A DNA stretch of 21,918 bases from Bacteroidota bacterium (GTDB lineage: Bacteria > Bacteroidota > Bacteroidia > Flavobacteriales > Flavobacteriaceae), in the NCBI GenBank assembly GCA_009937085.1, contig JAACDD010000068.1, positions 1 through 21,918 of the forward strand. The letters run 5' to 3'. Shown in pieces: positions 1 through 8,100 of this stretch. A program made the position numbers and the translations under genes. Each line of letters opens with the position of its first letter. Positions within the stretch are counted from its first letter, which is position 1. The notes below the pieces were generated by a model. That model had not been told where the DNA came from and searched no databases. It was given only the letters and a program-made list of their open reading frames with translations.

Positions 1-87
1 AAAAAAAAACATAAAAGATAATCCAACAGCAAAAAAAAGAGTAATGTGTTTTTTTAAATCAACCTTTGGGTTTTTTTTAGGTTTCAT
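1..87 (-). CDS. TonB-like energy transducer, third tandem copy (3' end beyond window)
   Basis: An ATG at 87-85 opens a frame that stays open for 29 codons to the window edge. The peptide begins MKPKKNPKVDLKKH and runs into a hydrophobic stretch rich in F, L, V and G. This matches the start of the two complete copies upstream (MQSKKNPKADLRKN and MESKKSPKADLTKN): the same KxPKxDLxK cytoplasmic tail followed by the membrane anchor. By position and similarity it should be a third inner-membrane TonB-like protein that couples the proton-motive force to outer-membrane TonB-dependent receptors. Only the anchor is visible; the proline-rich and C-terminal domains lie outside, so it is unknown whether the gene is intact. 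It is too short for ordinary gene callers, and I found it by comparison with its neighbours. Confidence 0.8.
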   Translation of the reverse strand, partial: MKPKKNPKVDLKKHITLFFAVGLSFMFFF

Positions 88-161
88 AACATAGGTATTT
101 AATGATTTACACAAACGATAAATCAAAACATATGCCAAAAACCTAAAGGGTTGGAAAAGCC

Positions 162-863
162 CTACTGCAAACGAAAGTTTATGGGAATACTAAATGGCAC
201 ACGGACTGGACGTCCACGTTGTTTTCCAGGTGTCATGTTAGGAAGCTTTGAAATAATTCGCTTTGCTTCTTTTTCTAAGTTTTTGTCTGGTCCACGGGTT
301 TGAATACCTGTAATGGAGCCATCTTTGGCAATCACAAACTGTACATATACACGTCCTTGAATCCCCATTTCTTGCGCAATTTCTGGGTAGCGGAAATTTT
401 TAGCAATATGGCGTTGAATTTTGTCTTGGAAACACTTTCTACGCTCCGATTTTTTTACAATATCACAACCCGGAAATAGCGGTACATCTTCAATAATGGC
501 AAAGGGAACATCAACGTCTAGATCTTCTTCCAGTACTTCAACATCCTCAATGACTTCCTCCTGTGTGGTTTCCGTAGATTCAATCACTGTTTCCTCCACT
601 TCCTCTTCGTCTTCCACAACTTGTATAATTTCAGGAGCAGGTGGTGGTGGCGGTGGTGGCGGCGTTTTAAGTTGCTCGGTTAATGGCACTTCGTCATCGT
701 CGTCGTCTGAAACATCAAGAACACCAATATCTATAGCAGATTTTTCGTACGTTTTCCATTCCACAAGTCTCCAAGAAAGAAAAATTACAAGGCAAAGGCC
801 TATGGCGAAATAAAATTTACTGTTTTTGGTCAGGTCAGCTTTTGGGCTTTTTTTGGATTCCAT
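162..863 (-). CDS. Energy transducer TonB family protein, tandem copy 2 (233 aa)
   Basis: This is an inner-membrane-anchored periplasmic protein expected to pass proton-motive energy from ExbB/ExbD to outer-membrane TonB-dependent receptors. In order it has a short basic cytoplasmic tail (KKSPKADLTK), a membrane segment at about 17-33, an acidic stretch, eight consecutive prolines at 68-75, a long Glu-rich spacer (about 78-118), and a C-terminal TonB domain from about 150 to the end at FRLQ. The 'VPLFPGC' motif at 127-133 is typical of Bacteroidetes TonB-like proteins. Two cysteines (C133, C144) flank a basic loop. I chose the ATG at 863 because it gives the same 233-residue length as the neighbouring copy. 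A longer frame from a TTG at 929 would run through the terminator. ExbB/ExbD and a partner receptor are not in the window, so the substrate is unknown. Confidence 0.88.
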   Translation of the reverse strand: MESKKSPKADLTKNSKFYFAIGLCLVIFLSWRLVEWKTYEKSAIDIGVLDVSDDDDDEVPLTEQLKTPPPPPPPPAPEIIQVVEDEEEVEETVIESTETTQEEVIEDVEVLEEDLDVDVPFAIIEDVPLFPGCDIVKKSERRKCFQDKIQRHIAKNFRYPEIAQEMGIQGRVYVQFVIAKDGSITGIQTRGPDKNLEKEAKRIISKLPNMTPGKQRGRPVRVPFSIPINFRLQ

Positions 864-890
864 TGCATAAGTGTTTAAGATTCGGTAAAC

Positions 891-898
891 CAAACATA
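891..898 (-). promoter_or_regulatory. Putative -7 promoter element (TATGTTTG) of the second TonB copy
   Basis: On the minus strand the spacer reads TATGTTTG, an exact match to the Bacteroidetes -7 consensus TAnnTTTG, 27 nt upstream of the ATG at 863. It lies just after the terminator of the preceding gene, which is where a fresh promoter would be needed. Upstream there is only a T-rich tract; no TTG sits at the usual 17-23 nt distance, so the -33 half is weak. Confidence 0.5.
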
Positions 899-911
899 CA
901 AAAAATCTGCC

Positions 912-940
912 AAAAAAAAAGCCCGACAACTGTCGGGCTT
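912..940 (-). terminator. Rho-independent terminator after the first TonB copy
   Basis: A perfect inverted repeat (AAGCCCGACA at 919-928, AC loop at 929-930, TGTCGGGCTT at 931-940) lies only 3 nt beyond the stop codon at 944. Read on the minus strand, the GC-rich stem is followed by a run of T (complement of 912-920). This is a textbook intrinsic terminator. It should end the transcript from the upstream TonB copy and separate it from the next one. Confidence 0.92.
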
Positions 941-943
941 ATG

Positions 944-1645
944 TTATTGTAAACGGAAGGTAATGGGAATACTAAACGGTACACGAACGGGGCGTCCACG
1001 TTGTTTTCCCGGAGTCATTTTAGGAAGTTTCGAAATAATTCGGTTTGCTTCCTTTTCTAAGTTTTTGTCTGGTCCACGGGTGCGAATACCTGTAATAGAA
1101 CCATCTTTGGAAATAATAAATTGTACATATACCCTTCCTTGAATGCCCATTTCCTGAGCAATTTCAGGATAGCGGAAATTTTTGGCAATGTGTCGCTGAA
1201 TTTTTTCTTGGAAACACTTTCTGCGTTCCGATTTTCTAACGCGTTCACAGCCTGGAAATAGCGGTACATCTTCAATAATAGCAAAAGGAACATCAACGTC
1301 CAATTCCTCTTCCATTACCTCTACTTCTTCAATAATTTCTTCTTGAGTCGTTTCAGTAGATTCAATCACTGTTTCCTCCACTTCCTCTTCATCCTCTACT
1401 ACTTCAATAATTTCGGGTGCTGGTGGTGGCGGCGGCGGTGGTGGTGTTTTGATTTGTTCGGTTAAGGGTACAAGCTCATCATCGTCTTGCTCCACGTCTA
1501 AGGCTTCATAGCCATACATGGATTTGTCATACGTTTTCCACTCAATACTTTGCCACGCAATAAACAACACTACACATAGGCCAATAGCAAAGTACAGGCT
1601 GCTGTTTTTTCTTAAATCAGCTTTAGGATTTTTCTTTGATTGCAT
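944..1645 (-). CDS. Energy transducer TonB family protein, tandem copy 1 (233 aa)
   Basis: This is a TonB-like inner-membrane energy transducer with the same layout as the following copy: basic N-terminal tail (MQSKKNPKADLRK), membrane anchor at about 16-32, eight prolines at 68-75, an acidic Glu-rich spacer (78-118), the VPLFPGC motif at 127-133 and a TonB C-terminal domain ending RVPFSIPITFRLQ. C133 and C144 may form a disulphide in the periplasm (inference). It aligns with the copy at 162-863 over all 233 residues without a gap, with 39 differences by hand count (about 83% identity). Of these, 23 fall in the first 60 residues and only 16 in the remaining 173. The start is an ATG. The gene follows gcvH after 76 AT-rich bases and is closed by a strong terminator. 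Which receptors it serves cannot be told from the sequence. Confidence 0.9.
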   Translation of the reverse strand: MQSKKNPKADLRKNSSLYFAIGLCVVLFIAWQSIEWKTYDKSMYGYEALDVEQDDDELVPLTEQIKTPPPPPPPPAPEIIEVVEDEEEVEETVIESTETTQEEIIEEVEVMEEELDVDVPFAIIEDVPLFPGCERVRKSERRKCFQEKIQRHIAKNFRYPEIAQEMGIQGRVYVQFIISKDGSITGIRTRGPDKNLEKEANRIISKLPKMTPGKQRGRPVRVPFSIPITFRLQ

Positions 1646-1653
1646 TTGATTTG

Positions 1654-1683
1654 TTTAGCTCTTGGCTAAAATAATAATTTTAG
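1654..1683 (-). repeat. Two overlapping inverted repeats in the leader of TonB copy 1
   Basis: In the spacer between gcvH and the first TonB copy, CTAAAAT at 1666-1672 pairs perfectly with ATTTTAG at 1677-1683. The neighbouring GCTAAA at 1665-1670 pairs perfectly with TTTAGC at 1654-1659. The two hairpins share an arm, so only one can form at a time. The second lies 8 nt before the start codon at 1645. They are short and AT-rich, so chance is possible; an operator or a weak leader structure are alternatives. Confidence 0.35.
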
Positions 1684-1721
1684 TGGTTAAATTTAAATAA
1701 ATTTATACTGTGCATTTTATA

Positions 1722-2099
1722 TTAAGAAATGACCGCTTGATAGCCTTCGTCTGAAAGTAATGCTGCAATTTCGGATGGCTCGCTTAGTTTTATCTTCACA
1801 ATCCAGCCTTCACCATAAGGATCATCGTTTACAAGCTCTGGTGTGTCTTCCAGTTGGTCGTTAAACGCTATAATTTCTCCCGAAAGGGGCACAAACAAAT
1901 CTGAAACCGTTTTTACAGCTTCAACCGTTCCAAAAACGGCTTCCTTTGCTAGTGTTTCGCCTTCTGTTTCGACTTCTACATATACAATATCACCCAGCTC
2001 ACTCTGAGCAAAATCAGTAATGCCAACAGTTGCCTCGTCGCCCTGAATTCGTACCCATTCGTGGTCTTGTGTGTATTTTAAATCTTGTGGAATATTCAT
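1722..2099 (-). CDS. gcvH: Glycine cleavage system H protein
   Basis: This is the lipoyl carrier of the glycine cleavage system. It shuttles the aminomethyl group from the P protein to the T protein and the dihydrolipoyl arm to the L protein in the cytoplasm. The 125-residue length is normal. It opens with the typical 'YTQDHEWVRI' segment (9-18), then 'VGITDFAQSELGDIVYVE' (25-42). The lipoylation site sits in VEAVKTVSDL with the target lysine at K63, followed by the PLSGE turn (71-75). The start is an ATG 35 nt after the sprA stop codon, so it may be co-transcribed with sprA; I see only an imperfect TAnnTTTG-like element (TACATTTA) in the gap. gcvT and gcvP are not in the window, so the system is dispersed here. 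Confidence 0.97.
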   Translation of the reverse strand: MNIPQDLKYTQDHEWVRIQGDEATVGITDFAQSELGDIVYVEVETEGETLAKEAVFGTVEAVKTVSDLFVPLSGEIIAFNDQLEDTPELVNDDPYGEGWIVKIKLSEPSEIAALLSDEGYQAVIS

Positions 2100-2134
2100 A
2101 TCAGAATTTTGGCTAAATGTAGTATAAAAACCTC

Positions 2135-5100
2135 CTAATTTCCAAAATTGTAGCGCAAGGTTATTCCCGAGCGGATATTGGTTTGTGGAAAGGCCGTAGA
2201 AATTGCAAATTTTGAAAATGCATGGTCGTAAAAGAACAGTGCCGTAAAATTACGCGACAACGCATAATCGGCAGAAATTTTCAATGACCACAAGCGTTGA
2301 CCCGCAGTTACTTGGTCGCTCAATACATCTAAATTTCGTATCAGTGTAATGTTGTCACGTACCGATAAATCACCCTTGATGTTAATGTCGCCTCGCAAGT
2401 TGGTTGATTTTCCGCCAATGTTGGTTTTAAATTTCACATTCTTAATTCGGTAGCCCATACCAACAATAAATTCATCGCCTGAAGTTTCGGTCAATAAATT
2501 ATTGTCTAAAGACAACGATAGCGCACGGTCTTTACGCAGCTCAGCAGAAAGTTGCAAGCTACTCTTAAGCTCAAAATCTACCTTAACAAGTGGATTGAAT
2601 TGCTCTACTAAATTTATATTGGTGTACAAAATTTTATTCATCAAATTCCCTGACTGATCGGTTGCATTAGGCTGATATTCCAAGTTTGTGGTAAAAGCAT
2701 TCAGCGTATGACTGGCGCGATAGCCATGTGAAATAGCAAATCGGTTAAAGCGCTTTTTAAAGGATTTTAATCGCATCAGCCCCGTGTATTGCAAGTTCCA
2801 GTTGGGCAATGGAAACGAGCGTTTAGCATCCATACTTACGCTGTTGGGGTCGGTGCCAATATACGAAGCCAAAAAGGCAGGAATAAGCACTGCTTGGTTT
2901 GTTTTACCAAATCCTCTGGGAAAGCCGTCGGCGTCTACATCTCCAGGTGCAACACCACTTGCCGTTGCCAAGCGTTGCGCAATGGTTAAGCGATTGACCT
3001 TTAAGTCTTCAAAAGCTTGCGATTCCAATCCACTTCCGCTGAAAGCCGTTTTCAACATAATGGTTGAAATTTCAAAGTTTCCAAAAATTCGTGGTGAAAG
3101 CGCATTGTAAGTTCCATTAACCACACTAAAATTCTCAGAAAAGTTTTCTGACAGACTTCGATTTCCAGTAAGGTCGAGTTGCAATCCTTTTAACAAACCT
3201 ATTTCCGCATTATAGCTCATATCGTTGTTATGCACCGTTGTATATGCCTGATTAAAGTTTGGGAATTCGGTGAGCCAACCACGTTTGGCGGCTTCAAAGC
3301 GAATGTCGTTTTGGCGTCCCATAGCAAATTCAAATCCAGGGTTAGATGTTCCTAAAAACCCAATATTTTGTGTGTAGCCCGGAAGTACCGTTCCGTTGTT
3401 TTCGCTGTATGTAAACTGCAGCCTACGCAATGCTGTAAGCACCCCAACAAACGTATTTTTAAGTCGTACAACTGGCTTTTTCTTGTCTTTTGCATTGGTG
3501 TTTTTCTTTAACCCAATACTGTTGTAAAGTGCCTGCATATTGGCAGAGCCGTTCCATTGAATTGTGTTGGCATTTTGTATGGTATGCACAATGCCGAGCA
3601 CATTGTCATTTTGATCAACAACATTTTCTAGCGATGATGAGCCGCGTTGCCAATTAAAATTCCCTGTATATGAATAGGTCCCGTCTAAGAAAGACAGCGC
3701 AGGGAAAAGCCTAAATGGAATTTGATAGGTTGCGCCAATAGATTGGTCAAATCGATCCATTTGTCCCATGTCCCAAAGCCCGTCCCAGATATCGAGTTCG
3801 GTATTTACTTGCGTTGAGCCAGACGGGCCATCTTGCATATAGTTGCGTACAATATTCCGGCTCGATGCAGAGAAATCCAAGCGAAGGGAATTGGTCAAAT
3901 TATGGTTTACGGTAAAAAGCCAATCAAACAAATAGTTGCGTTGTTGCAAGTCTGGTAATGCAATTTGATTAGACGCATCTACACCTTCTAAATACACTTG
4001 TCGGAATCGTTGACTTTGAAAGGTTCGATTAATATTGGCGCCCAATGTTACGGAGCTTGGCAAAAGATTTAGGTTGAGTTCCGATAGCCAACGCAAGTAT
4101 TTTTTGGTAGATATCGCTTCTACTTTACCCAATGGCTTTATGGAAAGTGGCTTAAATGAATAGTTGTAGCCTGCACCCAATCGCACATTTTGATAGGCGT
4201 AATCTTCAATCTCAAAATCGTTGCGTTTTTCCTCGTTATACGAATAGGAAAAGTCTAGATTCTCAATATCAAAGAAATTTTGTTTCGCCTCCGCACTGCG
4301 TTGCTTTCGCACGCCAATGAGGTTAATACTTTTAAGTTTGGAAACGCTAATCGCTTGGTCGCGAATAGAATCGCGTTGCGATTCGCGCGTTGCTGTATCT
4401 AAACGGTCTTGAAGCTCAATATCCCTGTAATATGGGTCGTATTTTGGGGTAATAACTTCTTGATTGTAGCTGTAACTTACAGGTAATACCAATCCCCATT
4501 TTTTAGGAAATAACATCCCTGCATTGATACTTGTGGTAACGCCATATGAACGTGTATCGTCTTGGCTACGCTGATTTGGTGATTGGTCAATAGCACCAAA
4601 TCCGACGGTTGAAATAGCTCCGTTTACGGTAACGTTGGCAAAGTCTGCAAGGTTGGCATCCATAGTACCCACAGCAGCCCAACCGCCACGAGAATCAATT
4701 TCCGATAACCGAAGTTCGTTATACCAGACCTCAGCACTTAAGTTTTTTCCAGCTGTAGTACTTGGATTTTTCACCCCAACAACTAAGGTACGTATGGCAC
4801 CCAGCGTTGGATTTCCGCGAATTGCCAATTTATATTTTTTATCTCCAGGCAAACTTGAGGCAGGATCAAATTCATTTATGGGATTTAGTTCCTCGTCAAA
4901 ATACGTTGCCCCCTGTATGTTCCGATTCGAAATTGATTTTGCTTTTAGCTGGGTCAATAATTCTACTGGGAGGTCTATCTCGTTACTTGCTGTTTGCCAC
5001 ACTTCTTCTGCGCTTAGATTATTGGAAACACCTTCCGTGTAGGCAGTTGGTTTTAGTGGGATTTCAATTTGATAATAATTCTCCGTAATATCTGTTCCCA

Positions 5101-8100
5101 AACGAATAAACGCCACCAAACGTTCATCTATATCATCTTGTGCGCCTTCACCAGGAAGCGGGTTTTCACCTGATATAGACTCGGCGTGCAAGAACATGCG
5201 GAGTCGTTTATATTGGCGCATGTCCAGATCTAAATGTTTGTACACCCCTTCAGCGTCTTCTGGTGCTAAATCTTTTACACGCAGGGATAAGGATTGCTCG
5301 TTTTCACGAATTAGATTATTGTAGCTATTCAACGTTTCACGGACAATACCTGGGGGAAGTTTATAGCGAATTGGCGTTCGTGTTTCGTTTTCCAACACGT
5401 TTACGGCACTTACTTCAAGTTGTGTGTTTGGATATGAAATTTCATTTGTATTAAGGGGGTTCGCCACACGTGTCCAATCAGCGCGAACCAAATCTAATGT
5501 ACCTAAACGGAAAAAAGTTGGATTGCTAAAGCCGGTAACCATCATTCGCATAAAGCGAATCGAGCGCAAATCGTTCATACCGTTTATGGCTTCAAAACGA
5601 TCACTGTATTTGGGGTTGTCGTAATACTGTGGCACTACAGGAACACGAAACTGCAACCACCTTGATGATGTTACTTGACCATTGGGCAGCTCAATGTTGT
5701 CGTTTTCGCGAACGTCAACCAAAAACGGATGCGCACCTACTTGCATGTTTTTACCAATCGGAATGCGATACTGAAAATACCGATCTATAGTATTCATGGT
5801 ATTGTCTTGATTCAGGTCTTCTGCATCAGGTATGGTGTATGACCCACGGAACTGCTCGGTTACTTCAAGTGGTGAGTTGCCTTGTGTGCCGTTGTAATTT
5901 TTATAGCGTTCAAGGATGTCGCCACTTCCTTGCGCAAAATAGGTGTAGTTATCACCGGCAGGGTCTTCAGCGGGCCCGTTGGTGTAAATCAGACGTTCTT
6001 CGTCGTCCGTAAGTCCGTCCAAACCTACATCTTGCAGCGCACGATTTTGCCCATCGGTATCAAAAGCATACACAAGTGATTGGGTTGCAGGAACTGTTCC
6101 CCAAGAGGTATTATTTGTTGCTGTATTTTGTCCAGCAGCAGGCAATCCGTTTTCGTATTGCTTCCGTCCATCTTTCAACACATCTTCCGAAATATTTCCT
6201 AAATGAAATACCAGCTCACCCAAATCGTTTGACGTACCTGTCTGTTCTGAGAATGTATCAAGTAACCAAAATTCAATATACTCTACATTGGATTGGCTAA
6301 AATCGGTTGTGGTCATGGCGCGCGTAATACCTGCCCAATTTTCATCGGGATTTGCACCAAAACTAGATGCATTGTTATACGGTCCGCGTTCGGCAGGATA
6401 ATAGGCTAAATCAAAAGTGTATTGCACCGTGGATTGCCCTTGAACAACATCTTGCTGTGGGAAAATTTCATCAATAAAAATACGACGTGTAGCACTTGTA
6501 GAAAGGTCATCATCAGATATACCACCTGGGCGTCTTCTCGAGTAAAATAGTGGGTCAATATTATACCACGAAAGCTTTGCGCGTTGATATCCAGAACTAA
6601 TATCATCAACGCCAACAGTTGCGCCAGCAATAGGAAGTTGCTGTGAGGGTGCAGGCACACTAGACAAATACCACGAATACGTATCTCGAATATCGAGGTT
6701 GGTTTGCGTACCTTCAAAATCGTCAATATATGAGGTTGCGACACTGTTGAGTTCCGTGCTTTTTGGTGTACCTACTTGCAAGTATGCGGCCTCTGCACGA
6801 ATGGAAACATTGGATGCCACTTGCGTGTCGATGTGCGGTAATTTATTTACCATGCGAGTTAAAAACGGAATCTCTTTTGAAAATGTTCCACTCAGTCCAA
6901 ACATGCTGTTGTTTACAGGCTCTGCTCCGTAGTTTGCTTTTTGTGTAAGCGGACGTTCACTTAATCGCATGTACGTTCCACCTAAAATCAAATCATCATT
7001 GACTTTATGTTCGGCAGTAAAGCCCATAAAGCGTTTGTTCTGTTGTCCAAACAGCGTGTTACTCTCCGTGGACACTTCAATAGGAATGTTAGAATTTTTA
7101 ATCCCCTCATTTAAAATAGTAACCCGTCCAAGTTGATAGTTTACGGTATAATCTAATCCTTCTTGTAATAATCTACCGCCGGCTGTAACACGCACCGATC
7201 CACGGGGTACATTAAATGCACCAAGTGCAATCCCTTGTCCTGCCCCAGAAGACTTATAACGTCCTTTTAATTCAAATTTATTGTAGCGTTGGAAATCGGC
7301 AGCATCTTGCTTTGTGATATCATACATCTCTTTATAGACATACTTTTTCTGGTTGTCGTTATAACTGTTTCTATCGGAATAGATTTCACTCGAGTTATTG
7401 TGTTTTAGCAACTCAAAAAGATACGCTCCAAAGGGCTCAACACTTGGGAAAATAATTTGTCCTTGTTCGGGCAACACGGTAATACCGCTAATAAAATCAA
7501 AAAATCCATCGCCTTCTGCTTGCGCATCTTGATAGATGTTCAGTTTATCTAATCCAAAAAGGTTAAGCAAAATCCGTTCGTCTATTCCTTCAGGCCAGGC
7601 GTTTGCGTCTTCGGGGCGAATAAAGTTTGCCGGAGAGGGGTCGGTGTATAAAATATTGAAAACGAAATCTTCTTGCTCGAGTTGAAATGCGCCAATGTTG
7701 TAGATGTTTTTCATCATCAAATCAAAGACAGGTTGCGACACATCAAGTACCGAACTTTTTAACATTTTTAGCACCAAGCTGTTGTTGTTTACAACAGGAG
7801 CTGCTGAAGTACCGCCAACAGTGGTAGCCGCAACGCCATCGGCAGAAAATTCTCCTACTTGATATACCTGACCGTTTACGGTGTACTGAAACGCAACCGC
7901 TATTACTTCATCGTTGTTCAAGGGTTGATTTAAGGAGATATATCCCAATTGATCGTGAAGCTTATATTCGCTTTGATTTAGTTTTCGCGCACTTTCCAAA
8001 ATGGCGTAATCACGACCTTCATTTACAAGCGAACTGAGTGAACCAAAACCATTTTTTGCCGTTGCAATATCACGAATATCAGCTGTAAGTAATCCCGCAG

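Noticed and set aside
123..160. Possible terminator after the second TonB copy
   Set aside because: Only 3-4 bp paired segments (for example AACC/GGTT) before a short T run; too weak to call.
421..813. 130-residue Ser/Gly-rich open frame on the plus strand
   Set aside because: It is the exact antisense of the acidic and proline-rich part of a TonB copy (Glu/Asp codons read as Ser/Thr, Pro as Gly). There is no promoter or family resemblance.
864..929. N-terminal extension of the TonB copy at 162-863 from a TTG at 929
   Set aside because: It would translate through the terminator stem and T tract; the ATG at 863 gives the same length as the paralogue.
1057..1296. 79-residue frame on the minus strand inside the first TonB copy
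   Set aside because: It is an out-of-frame shadow of a well-supported gene, with no recognisable product.
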